Origin: Pseudoalteromonas aurantia
GTDB lineage: Bacteria; Pseudomonadota; Gammaproteobacteria; Enterobacterales; Alteromonadaceae
Direction of reading: 5' to 3'
Length of the DNA stretch: 60,949 nt
Assembly (NCBI RefSeq): GCF_005886875.1
Contig: NZ_PNBY01000029.1
Coordinates: 1 to 60,949 of the forward strand
Shown here: piece after piece, positions 27,801 through 36,164 of the stretch
How the letters are laid out: each line of letters opens with the position of its first letter
How positions within the stretch are numbered: position 1 is the first letter of the stretch
The notes under the pieces: model-generated
The model's input: only the letters and a program-made list of their open reading frames with translations
Databases searched by the model: none
Told to the model about the DNA's origin: nothing
Made by a program: the position numbers and the translations under genes

Positions 27801-28900
27801 AAAGACAGAAAACCTTCACAAAAACGTGCCGCTGAGAGCTGTTTAATGATGGTAAACCTCACAGCATCGCAACTCTCTTCAATAAAGCGCGTTTGCAGAA
27901 TATTTTTAGCTAACTGGTCTGAGAAATGATTGATTTGTTCGATGAGCGCTTGGCGCACTCGCGGGTAAGGATGCTGAGCGCATTGAATGATTAAACGCTC
28001 ATCTTGCACACTCAGCACGCTTTGGCGACATAGTACTTTGGGTATCGCACTGAGAATGAAAAGTTGGTCATTATCCTTTGCTTGGTGGGGGTAACTATTA
28101 ACCGACTCATCGAGCAACGCCCACATATGGCTGCGAATAAAAGTCGGTCTTTGGTGAATTAAGATCTCTAAAATATCAATGATGGCTAGGTAGGGGGTAT
28201 TTGGATTCTCAAGTTGCTCAACAAGCTTTGCTATAAGTTCAGAGTCTAAATCAGGGCCACCGTTACATTCGTGAATTAAAGCGACCTGATTTACTAATGC
28301 TCTGATCATGCCATGACGAACATGCGCATTCGGGCTGCCTTCTAGCAGCCGTAAAAAGAAGGGTTGTAAATCAAGCTTTTCCCAAGTTTGGGTTAATAAT
28401 GCCTCGTTGCTTTTTAGATATCGCTTTGTAATAGCCCCCAGCTTGGAGATCAAAAACTTTAGGCTTTGCTCAATGTCAGCTACCTGGCTTTGATAACGAC
28501 TAATCACGGCGCCTTCATCAAACCAGCGAGAAAAGGCGGCTTCATCTGCTTTTAGCTGTTCTGCTGTGGCACCGAGCTCTTCTGCGTAGTTGAGGACATG
28601 AAGTTCTTTTTCGGCATCAAAATCCGTTTTTGCTAGCCGTTCTATGAAGTTTTTATATCCTGCTTCAAGTTTTTGTAAACTGACATGGAGTTGTTCAATT
28701 TTATAACGTAAAAAAGCAATAGTTTGCAGCTGTAACCAGTCAATTTGGTGTTCAGCTTCTGGTTTGTGTTTGATCAGCTCCCAATTGGCCAGCTCATCTA
28801 CCAAAGTTTGATATTTGTGATGGTACAAGTTTAACCAAAACTTCTCAGTGTCGGCAAAAAGGATACTTTCAAGGTGTTGTTGTAATTTTTCAGTGGCCAT
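24824..28900 (-). CDS. CapB/PgsB-like amide ligase fused to a HEAT-like N-terminal region
   Basis: 1358 residues. The C-terminal half is a Mur-ligase-fold polyglutamate synthase of the CapB/PgsB type: the P-loop GGWGTRGKSGTERL is at about residue 733, and VFLWECMGL, NAYPDHEDILGPTG and INNRNDR follow. A membrane segment (about 690-712) precedes it, as in PgsB. Unusually, about 680 residues lie in front, helical and partly HEAT-repeat-like (HVRHGMIRALV, YPRVRQALIEQI). Known CapB/PgsB proteins are about 400 residues. The start at 28900 overlaps the upstream stop by 11 bases; a longer frame begins at 28972 with an unlikely His-rich head. Last gene of the operon. Role: ATP-driven chain growth, inferred. 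Confidence 0.85.
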   Translation of the reverse strand: MATEKLQQHLESILFADTEKFWLNLYHHKYQTLVDELANWELIKHKPEAEHQIDWLQLQTIAFLRYKIEQLHVSLQKLEAGYKNFIERLAKTDFDAEKELHVLNYAEELGATAEQLKADEAAFSRWFDEGAVISRYQSQVADIEQSLKFLISKLGAITKRYLKSNEALLTQTWEKLDLQPFFLRLLEGSPNAHVRHGMIRALVNQVALIHECNGGPDLDSELIAKLVEQLENPNTPYLAIIDILEILIHQRPTFIRSHMWALLDESVNSYPHQAKDNDQLFILSAIPKVLCRQSVLSVQDERLIIQCAQHPYPRVRQALIEQINHFSDQLAKNILQTRFIEESCDAVRFTIIKQLSAARFCEGFLSFELWCKVVDGPDSMAIKRIALEQSARIMLNMQLESDEPDTIFTQFIEQLNIALLVSQDIAIKRCITRTREQLSSFYQQTLIAELDTQIAAGVAIKFPTDTPHEALGRALSYRAQQQHAFNGKTRGNSWSIRIGYKMGRRIWRVWHEFFHPSTDKRQSFSHVLAKKPNAELHVPSCTVAEISETNVPGEPLYHLSELSARPHLPLIDYLLSILSQDNLTAPAKSYTPDGFLAISKPTSLWQRAKAYWYLSYHFKTLDKLRKGNELEQQRFIEHLNTLGFTLTFKAYGSLAGASFPVEPGIKKLFERLTLSAPLLNIWLSFKEYLYSIYQNTLSQLVFFVVGFIGYFWGRHIFISRKIMHNRKHIPVSIGGWGTRGKSGTERLKAALFSSLALRVITKTTGCEAMMIYSKSSGEQCEIPLFRPFDKASIWEQSDVLAFATSVKADVFLWECMGLTPRYVKILRRWMQDNFATITNAYPDHEDILGPTGIDVAREMSAFIGEDTQVFTSEQTMMPILNEAATKNDTTLIQVHWGDGFQITPDIRALYPYDEHPDNIALVVKMAQYIGIEKDFVYKETAERIVPDIGVLQHFDAAPIGTIKQSFVNSMSANERLATLENWRRLSLFDMNDLPHIQTIALINNRNDRVARSKVFAQIVIEDLSFDYVVVVGSNVDGFYAYLEQALQSRIARIISNQDCVDLKRLIKQFNIATDIPEWLDKANVTFPDAPLTHDDLTNSEALKNALANKLDNDQRQIDLLMLSFAHFTLLQPLLKLETQAITTLKLKPLITLFSQRCVMIDNPHITPDSLTIEISHLACHNQHQLIVGMQNIKGAGLNYVYAWQKYQKTHQQCKKLLNKQINQAEFRALLMQFAQQDRFSVLETDYLDNALISISALSHAQNEFSQAEINHIKEKLTHAHTVINNDTHAARHSKLVTFILQVIESFLDAGAAVKRKKTAQQVYIDIAQQRITIEKAISVLAKLNRGQKPGWLSLPKEK

Positions 28901-31900
28901 AAATATCTTGTTCAGCAAAGTGTGAAAGCTGGAGTGACTTAAATAAAATCTCGTCGTGTGCAAATGGTGCAAAGCCGGTATTTTGTAAATTGCCTAAGTT
29001 GACTTCAAAACCAATGGCATGTTGATTATTAAACCAGTCTTGAGTCCAACTAAGCTTAACCCAGCCCGCAGTAGTGTCACTAAAATCATAGAGTGTTTGC
29101 CAGCTCAACTGTGTCAGGTATCGCCATGTATCATTAGGCCTATTGTCATCTGCGAACTTGTATATACTCTGTAGCTGAGCGCTGAATATTTGGCCTTGAT
29201 AGTACTGCTCAACCGTTGCGTTAAAATAGACATTATCAAATGATTGCCAATCTTGGTTAGCAATTCCTCCCATACCTAAGCTCACTTGGTTATCGACCCA
29301 AGGTTGATATCTATATTCATATTCAGCTTGCCAGCCATGCATATGATCTTGGCGGTAGAACCCAAAAATACTGGGGTTAATTTTTAAGTCATCAAGGTAC
29401 TCTTGCGTACTGACACTGGTGTAATAATAAAATGGTTGCCACCACCATTGATGCCGATGACTTTTATCATTACGCCAACTCTCTCCGATACGAAAACGTG
29501 CTAAGCCTGCATATTGGCTTTGTGATAGGACACTACTATCTTGCCAACGATTAAATAAAGCAGCTTCAGTAAACCAATGGCTATTGTTGTCTTGCCAATT
29601 GTGAATGGCGTTGACTGCATAGATGTCGTAATTGTGGTTATTTAATGAATAAGCCGCCTCAATTCGATACCAATGCTGCTTATTGTTATTACGCAAGCGA
29701 ATACCAAAGTCTAAGCTATGATTCGCTGGTAAAGGTTCGCTGGTTTCGAATATACCTGAGCGGCCATAGCGCATAAACCCTTCTATGTGGGTTAAGTTGC
29801 CATCCATAGCCAACGTATTGTCTATAAACGTTTGTGCCATCGGTTGTTGTATTAACTTTGGCTGCTGCGCAATAAGAGGCGTGACGGGAGATGACGCTGA
29901 GAGTGTGTGGGTATTTGGTTTAAGTTGCCAACTAAATACACGTGACAATTTTGAGTGCGAACTTGGTAAAAATAATTTTCCAGCCGGGTGAAAAATGACT
30001 CGCTCAGCACGCTGCATCTCATTAATGGTTTCAATTTTTAATACTTGGTCTTTTTGTAATTGCATTACCGTGGGCTGCTGTTGTGTCGCAAAATAAAACA
30101 ACTGTTTCGTATCAAGGTCAATGTTTTGCCATTGGCCTTGCTGAAACACCATGATGCTGACATTGAGCAACTGAGATACATAAGGGTTTATCCAATTTAA
30201 ACTAATGTGAGAGTGCGCTCTTTGATCTTCTGTTAATGCATATTCCATAGGGCTATGAGGGGTCACGGGCCACACGACGTGTTGGTTTGCCGCTTCGATC
30301 AGTACATTGGCATACTGATTGGGTTGCAGCTCTGTGGGTGCAAACGTAAATTTGAGTTTAATTGGCAAAGCGTGAAGTTCGCTTATATCAAGGTGTAGAG
30401 TATGGTTCGCGCGTAATAATACGCCATCAAGTTGGATATTTTTACTTGAGTGGCGGCTAATTTGTTCGGCTAAACTGCGTTTCAAAATAGCATCAGAATC
30501 TACTAATTGGGTTCCAGCATAATCACTGTACTCTTTACTCGCTTGCCAATGACCAAAATGCTTCACGCGGCTCATCAGCGTGGCGAGATCTACGGGTAAC
30601 TTTTCACTTGTCATTCTAGCAAAGAGTGCGATGAATTCATGCTCAAGTAATTGTTCATTCTCTAAGCGCCATAATGCATTGGTGAGTAGTGTTTGTAACG
30701 AAATAGAGGGGTTATTAATGATTTCATCAAATGGTGTAGAAAATAAAAAGTCGACGGCGTCCGTGTGTGGTTGTGGTGTGTCTATATGACTTTTGTGTAA
30801 TGCTCTAATACTCACAAAGCTATCAGAATCGCTGTGTATGTAGATGGTTTGCCCTTTCTTTAGGTTAATTATACTTTCACTGGCAACTGAGAGACGTGCG
30901 CTGAGTGTCGGTATTTGGGCTGTTGAGGCGATATCTGAATACAGCGGCATGATAGCCTGTTTTGTACGAGTATCGATATGCAACCACTGTGTGCCACTTG
31001 TCGCAGATTCTTGCCAAAGGGCTCTGGCTCTAAATTGCAATTTGATATCGCTGGTGGCTTTTAATGTGATGCCTTTTCCTTTCGAAACGGAAAAGACTTT
31101 ATATTGGCTGGTTTCACCCAGAACGTTATCGGTCCCAAAGTGTGTGATTTGATAATGGTCTTTTTGTTGGGGCTGTGGATCCGTTAAGCTGCGGTAATTG
31201 CTGACTTGCAGCGGGGTAGGGTCTAACGACAAAACACCTTGTGAGTCGTGTACTGACCATAATGCAGCTAAGTACTTTTGCTGTAACAAAAATTGTTGCT
31301 CAGAAATTTTGGTGCACTGCGTTAGCTCAGCGATAAAAACCGCGCAGAGTCCTTGAAGTTGGTAGTTATTATGATTGTTTTGATAAAACGTTATTAATTG
31401 TGTAGCTGCAAATATTCTCAAATGAGAGTCAAAAGATTGTAACAAACCTTCTAAATAGCTTTGCGCTAAGCGCTGCTGATTTAAGCGTTCTAATGCTTTA
31501 ACTCTTAGCTGCCAAGCGTTTTTCTTAACGGCAAAATTGGGGCTCGACACCAGTTGTTTAAGAATAGGCAGGGCTTCAACAGGGTTGCTGTTCAAATACT
31601 GTAATGCATTGCCGAGCAGGCGATGCTCATTTACGTGGTTGAGTTGTGAGTCACTCGTCGGTGATCTCGGACTACCTTCTATGTAAGGCGTGATGCTATT
31701 GAGGTATGCATTGGCAGTGCGTTGGTTTAAGGTATTTAAGTGTGCGTATAATGCGGGGGCTTTTTCTTGTAAGGTGCCTTTTTGTATATAAAGTAATTCG
31801 TTGTTGGGCAAAGGTAATAGGTCATCAACCTGTACGGCCAGTTCAATGGTTTTATTATCCGTTAAAAAGCGCATAGTATTTATATTAAACGCAAGCGGCA

Positions 31901-33170
31901 GTGTAATTTTAGTAAAGTGTTGGTTCGCTGTTAGCTGCACGGTAAATTGCTGCTCCGGGGTGATGGCTGTTAATAGCGTGTCTTCAGAAGTTCGAGCTAA
32001 CAGGGTGATATAATTTCTCACTCGGTTCAAATTTGCCCAATCAAAAGTCAGTGTTTCATTGAGCGTGTGTACCAAAGCGTCTTGTTTCAATGTGCTCGAA
32101 TATAAACGGTTAAGTACTTTTCTTGGTGCTTGTTTTACAGTGACTTGCTTTACAACAGAGTGAGCCTCTTTTGTCATTTTGTTTGCTTTAGGCCATATAA
32201 ACCTTTTTGTGCTGATGGTACTGAGTAAATCTTGGTGACGCCTTTTTTCAATAGGGTTTGCTTTGGCAAAATTAAAATTTAACAAATCATTAAATTGAGC
32301 ATCGATATAAACATGCGATAGCGTCTCGTTGAGGTTATTGATCCAGTAGGGGTTAAACATACGCTCATGGTATTTTTGTGCGGCAGATGTATCGTTAATT
32401 CCTCGGTGCATTTGTTCCAATTTGATCAGTGTAGGAGCATGACTTTTTACCGTTAAATAGCTGTCTTTTGGCACAGCAATGTAGTCGGTATTGGCAGTGC
32501 TGACCTTGTGCTGTATATATTCATTGGCTTGTTGATCACCAATATTAATAATACTGACAGGGTGCTGATTGATGTAAAGGCTCACACTGCCATTGTCTAT
32601 TAAAGATGTAAGGTCTTTTCTTACTGTGACTTTTAATTTTTTTGCCTCAGAAAAATACGTGGTAACTTGCTCGTTATGAGGTAGCTGATAGTAGGTTTCA
32701 TGATCTTGCGCAAGCGTTAATCTGGTGGAATTTAGTGGCAATTTAAGGCTACGTCTAAACGCAGAAGCATGTGAATGGTATTGGCCTAACCAAACTTGAT
32801 ATTTATGCTGTGCTTCGCTGGGATTACGAAACGTGATGAGTTGATCTGTGTGCATAACAGGTAATTGGCAGCGCGCTTTATGGCAAGTAAATTCTTGTAA
32901 GGTCATTTTTCGCATCATCAAGTGCGTCGGACCTTGCCATACTTCAACGGTTTTTAATAGCTTAGCGGGTATATCAAGCCATTGACCTTGGCTAACCAAT
33001 GTAACCTGCTGAGCGTACGCATTGAGCCTGAGGTATTGTGAGGGTGTTGAAAGTTGCTGCGCGTTTGGTAGCTGTAACCAAATAGGTGCAGTTTTTAATG
33101 GTGTCGTAGAGCTGTGCGCTTGCAGAGCCCAAAATAAAACAAGAAGGCTTAAATAATACGGCTTAAACAT
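28890..33170 (-). CDS. Large secreted protein with helical repeats and a C-terminal outer-membrane-type beta barrel
   Basis: 1426 residues with a signal peptide (cleavage near QAHSS). The first 480 or so residues are beta-rich and unfamiliar. Residues about 520-640 form paired helices of TPR type (ALQYLNSNPVEALPILKQLV ... AKQSYLEGLL-like). More beta-rich sequence follows, and the last 300 residues (from about 1120) alternate short aromatic amphipathic strands and turns, as in outer-membrane barrels. This TPR-plus-barrel plan recalls exopolysaccharide porins such as PgaA and BcsC, though I see no homology to them. Inferred role: exit channel for the polymer. Overlaps both neighbours (22 and 11 bases). 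Confidence 0.7.
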   Translation of the reverse strand: MFKPYYLSLLVLFWALQAHSSTTPLKTAPIWLQLPNAQQLSTPSQYLRLNAYAQQVTLVSQGQWLDIPAKLLKTVEVWQGPTHLMMRKMTLQEFTCHKARCQLPVMHTDQLITFRNPSEAQHKYQVWLGQYHSHASAFRRSLKLPLNSTRLTLAQDHETYYQLPHNEQVTTYFSEAKKLKVTVRKDLTSLIDNGSVSLYINQHPVSIINIGDQQANEYIQHKVSTANTDYIAVPKDSYLTVKSHAPTLIKLEQMHRGINDTSAAQKYHERMFNPYWINNLNETLSHVYIDAQFNDLLNFNFAKANPIEKRRHQDLLSTISTKRFIWPKANKMTKEAHSVVKQVTVKQAPRKVLNRLYSSTLKQDALVHTLNETLTFDWANLNRVRNYITLLARTSEDTLLTAITPEQQFTVQLTANQHFTKITLPLAFNINTMRFLTDNKTIELAVQVDDLLPLPNNELLYIQKGTLQEKAPALYAHLNTLNQRTANAYLNSITPYIEGSPRSPTSDSQLNHVNEHRLLGNALQYLNSNPVEALPILKQLVSSPNFAVKKNAWQLRVKALERLNQQRLAQSYLEGLLQSFDSHLRIFAATQLITFYQNNHNNYQLQGLCAVFIAELTQCTKISEQQFLLQQKYLAALWSVHDSQGVLSLDPTPLQVSNYRSLTDPQPQQKDHYQITHFGTDNVLGETSQYKVFSVSKGKGITLKATSDIKLQFRARALWQESATSGTQWLHIDTRTKQAIMPLYSDIASTAQIPTLSARLSVASESIINLKKGQTIYIHSDSDSFVSIRALHKSHIDTPQPHTDAVDFLFSTPFDEIINNPSISLQTLLTNALWRLENEQLLEHEFIALFARMTSEKLPVDLATLMSRVKHFGHWQASKEYSDYAGTQLVDSDAILKRSLAEQISRHSSKNIQLDGVLLRANHTLHLDISELHALPIKLKFTFAPTELQPNQYANVLIEAANQHVVWPVTPHSPMEYALTEDQRAHSHISLNWINPYVSQLLNVSIMVFQQGQWQNIDLDTKQLFYFATQQQPTVMQLQKDQVLKIETINEMQRAERVIFHPAGKLFLPSSHSKLSRVFSWQLKPNTHTLSASSPVTPLIAQQPKLIQQPMAQTFIDNTLAMDGNLTHIEGFMRYGRSGIFETSEPLPANHSLDFGIRLRNNNKQHWYRIEAAYSLNNHNYDIYAVNAIHNWQDNNSHWFTEAALFNRWQDSSVLSQSQYAGLARFRIGESWRNDKSHRHQWWWQPFYYYTSVSTQEYLDDLKINPSIFGFYRQDHMHGWQAEYEYRYQPWVDNQVSLGMGGIANQDWQSFDNVYFNATVEQYYQGQIFSAQLQSIYKFADDNRPNDTWRYLTQLSWQTLYDFSDTTAGWVKLSWTQDWFNNQHAIGFEVNLGNLQNTGFAPFAHDEILFKSLQLSHFAEQDIYGH

Positions 33171-33901
33171 GTCGTAAACTTTTTCAATAGTGATGATTCT
33201 TGACGTAACCGTGTTCGGGTCTGTTTGCTTAATTCTATATGAATAAATGAATGGGACTGTAGACCAAGTTTATGGACAATATTTTGGGTACCTCCGAGCT
33301 CCTTTATTGATATGCCATATAAAAATGTTGTTAAGCCTAACTGACTCAAACAGCGTGTAAGCTGTTGCCCAGTTAAATTAGAGGTTTTTCCTTGGCTGAC
33401 AATAATATCTGCGGTTTTCCCCTGTTTAGTACGGCGCTTTTTATTACTGAAACCATGGATTTGAAATACTTTTGCATTGATATTATGGGTTTGATATGCA
33501 ATTAATGCGGCATTGTGGATATTATAAGGTCGCTTTGAGAAGTCCATAGGGTAAGTATCTGGGCTTTTTACATAGCGTTGATGAGAATTACTCACCATGA
33601 CTTGGCAAAGCGTGTCATAAATGAATTGGCCAATGGGTAAAGTGCCCATGTCGTAAAATTTATGAGGCACAGAGACAATACAGCGCTGGTTTAATGGGTT
33701 AAAAAAAACATGTCCACCGCCATCTTGCATTGTGGTAGCGCGCAATATCCATTGTTGACCTGACTGCTGAAGTTGCCACGGAGCGATGTCTGTGGGCGTT
33801 TTGAACCACGAAAGCATGTCTTTATACAGTGGTTGCGTATAGTGACTAAATGCACAGCTTGAGAATAAAATACTCACTAGGTAAAAACTAATTGGTTTCA
33901 T
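33149..33901 (-). CDS. Small secreted protein, candidate zinc amidohydrolase
   Basis: 250 residues with a signal peptide (cleavage near AFS-HY). The spacing of conserved-looking residues resembles the N-formylglutamate amidohydrolase / phage polyglutamate hydrolase (PghP) / carboxypeptidase-like fold: CIVSVPH (His 80), VFQIHGF (His 149) and FIHIELSKQTR (Glu 223), the last much like the closing QxEL/IEL strand of that fold. This is a pattern-level match only. In context, such an enzyme could trim or release a gamma-linked polymer in the periplasm, as lyases or hydrolases do in alginate and cellulose operons. It overlaps the gene before by 14 bases and the gene after by 22. Confidence 0.55.
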   Translation of the reverse strand: MKPISFYLVSILFSSCAFSHYTQPLYKDMLSWFKTPTDIAPWQLQQSGQQWILRATTMQDGGGHVFFNPLNQRCIVSVPHKFYDMGTLPIGQFIYDTLCQVMVSNSHQRYVKSPDTYPMDFSKRPYNIHNAALIAYQTHNINAKVFQIHGFSNKKRRTKQGKTADIIVSQGKTSNLTGQQLTRCLSQLGLTTFLYGISIKELGGTQNIVHKLGLQSHSFIHIELSKQTRTRLRQESSLLKKFTTCLSRII

Positions 33902-36164
33902 ATAACCACCAGTTTGCTTGTTTTTGTTGTTCTGTTGTTTCTTTTAATACGCTTATCCAAATGTCTTGTTCTGCTTGTATCGTTAATTTCTCTAATACTT
34001 TTAAATCGTTATTAATCGGTACTGTCATTGTAGGGTAGCTGAAAAGTGTAGTTTGGGCAGGGTGAAGTAAAAAAACTGAGTCTTTATTAGCATCGATTAA
34101 CGCGTAGCGCTTTTGTAAAATTGTATATTCATCAGTGACTTGATCCGATAATATGCCCTGCAAACGGGTATTAATCGTTACTGGGTCTGATTGTGCTTTA
34201 TCTAAATAGGTTTTGATCACTACAGATTCGGGCCGTTCATTAAAACGCAGCGTGAGAGGAGTTCCCTTTTTTAGTCGAAATAGGCGTTGCTTTACCCATT
34301 CTCTATGCCTTCCAAGGTTTGTATAGAGCTTCGCATTCATGGCCTGACTTGTGATTTTTACGTTTTGAGCGAGTTGCTCAAGAGGGTATTCACTATAGAA
34401 AGGCGGCGTGTCAGAGATAATAAGCAGACGAGATTTAGCTAACAGAGAAGCCTCAGGTAATATTATGTCTTTTAGACTTGTGATGGCTGAAAAATGAAAG
34501 TCTTTTGGTGGCTCAGCTGGTTGAAAGTATTTAGGTTCACTTTTTACTAACGCCGTATTAGAACGGGGGAGTATGGCTGTGAGATCAGTACCATAGTAAT
34601 ACGTTTGTTCAATGTCAGTCTCAGGGGGAGACTCGAATAAGCGCACATTTAACAGTCTTTGCTGTTCTGTGAAACTAAAATCATTTTCGGCTTGTTGTGA
34701 GAACCAAGCACCTACCTCGGTAAAAATGCTCGAATCTGTTTGGCAAAGTGTGCCACACAGTGCAACTTGATAATGGAATTGTTGTTCTCGAGATTGTAGT
34801 TTTACACCTATATCATGCTTACTGTGAATGGATAAAAATGCACTGCCTTTTGGAATACGTAAATAAAACCGCTCTGCATCGGTTGTAATATTTCGCAGTG
34901 TGTCGGGGGTTATTACGCGGTCAAATAACGCGTGTCCGCCTTTAAGTTGTAATGCGTGAGTGGTGATCAGTTGTTTATTTTTGTCATATAAAGAAACAGA
35001 AACATGGCTGTTTGGCGCACCTCTAAATTGTAGGTTAACATCGCTATTTGGGGTCACCAGATAATGCGCAGATAAGCTTTCATCAACTTGGTAATAATAG
35101 CTGTGTGATGGTGATACGGGGGTTGAATCGGACAAAAACCAACTTGATTGCACGGGTGTTGCTGATGTGATCACGATGAGCCCGGGTGCGACATCTGAAA
35201 ACCGGTATGTATCCGCGGGTGCTAGTTTATTAAACGATAACGACTTTGGTGCTTGTTGTTGTTTTAAGTCGTACCAGGTAATGCTCACATCGTCACTATT
35301 GCCGATTATTCGTGTCGTAATATCACCAGGTTCATAGACTCTAAAAGACGCTGATAATCTGTTATCAGTGTAAAAGCTATCAAGGTCGAGTTGTTGTGCA
35401 CCAAAGTCATAATTGAGTACATGATAGGGTAATGTTTCATATAACGTATCGGCTTTAAAATCTATATCTGGTACTCCCTGAGGAGCCAGTTTAAGCCAAT
35501 CAAAGGTAACAGCATTGTGTATTTCTTGGGTGGTGATCGCATTGACACCTATGGTGTGATACGCAATGGTGCGTTCACGCCATTCAACCGGGAGCTTGAG
35601 CCAAGCACTGTTCATATCTTCGGTATCAGTAGGTGTTTTGGCATGGAGCCTTACAACGACGCCTTTTAAAGCAGCGTCTTCTGGGATAACACGTAATGCA
35701 ATGCGGCTAGCATGTGTCAGTTGCTCGCTACTAATATAAAAAGACTGCCCAGAAGAAACTGATAATGCCGCTTTATTTTCAATGATTTGCTTAACTTGCT
35801 GTTGATCTGCATCTAGCGCTAGCTTAGATGCATGATGGTACACTTTACTGATGAGTTCGACATTATTTTGGTCGAACAAGGTATATTCTATGGCGTAATT
35901 GATTGGCTCATCGAACGCAACTTGTTGGGCAAAAATCGCATTTGATAACACACGCAAATTATAGGTTCTCGACGGAGAAAAATTATAAATTAGCGGCTTA
36001 TCTTGCTGTAACCAGTGCACGTTAGAGCGTGTTTCTTTATCTGAGCGCTGCGCCATAGGTTCTGCTGATTGCAGCCATAAAGAAAAACGAACGCCAAACC
36101 ATGCTATGGCAATAAGCACTAGCAGCCATGCACTGATCCTCAGCAGCCACTTAATGTAAAACAT
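33888..36164 (-). CDS. Membrane-anchored periplasmic protein of unknown family
   Basis: 758 residues. One N-terminal membrane segment (about 6-31) is followed by an entirely soluble, beta-rich region, presumably in the periplasm. Blocks such as LVTPNSDVNLQFRGAPNSHV and FYLRIPKGSAFLSIHS look like repeated beta-sandwich domains, and similar wording occurs in the 1426-aa barrel protein downstream, so the two may share a domain. A Cys pair (CGTLC) occurs near residue 470. No catalytic motif is seen. Start and end overlap neighbouring genes by 14 bases each. It may bridge the inner-membrane synthase and the outer-membrane barrel; this is inferred from topology and context. Confidence 0.65.
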   Translation of the reverse strand: MFYIKWLLRISAWLLVLIAIAWFGVRFSLWLQSAEPMAQRSDKETRSNVHWLQQDKPLIYNFSPSRTYNLRVLSNAIFAQQVAFDEPINYAIEYTLFDQNNVELISKVYHHASKLALDADQQQVKQIIENKAALSVSSGQSFYISSEQLTHASRIALRVIPEDAALKGVVVRLHAKTPTDTEDMNSAWLKLPVEWRERTIAYHTIGVNAITTQEIHNAVTFDWLKLAPQGVPDIDFKADTLYETLPYHVLNYDFGAQQLDLDSFYTDNRLSASFRVYEPGDITTRIIGNSDDVSITWYDLKQQQAPKSLSFNKLAPADTYRFSDVAPGLIVITSATPVQSSWFLSDSTPVSPSHSYYYQVDESLSAHYLVTPNSDVNLQFRGAPNSHVSVSLYDKNKQLITTHALQLKGGHALFDRVITPDTLRNITTDAERFYLRIPKGSAFLSIHSKHDIGVKLQSREQQFHYQVALCGTLCQTDSSIFTEVGAWFSQQAENDFSFTEQQRLLNVRLFESPPETDIEQTYYYGTDLTAILPRSNTALVKSEPKYFQPAEPPKDFHFSAITSLKDIILPEASLLAKSRLLIISDTPPFYSEYPLEQLAQNVKITSQAMNAKLYTNLGRHREWVKQRLFRLKKGTPLTLRFNERPESVVIKTYLDKAQSDPVTINTRLQGILSDQVTDEYTILQKRYALIDANKDSVFLLHPAQTTLFSYPTMTVPINNDLKVLEKLTIQAEQDIWISVLKETTEQQKQANWWLYETN

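Noticed and set aside
24824..28972. Longer start for the CapB-like protein at 28972
   Set aside because: It would overlap the previous gene by 83 bases and add an unlikely His-rich head; ATG 28900 gives an 11-base overlap like the other junctions.
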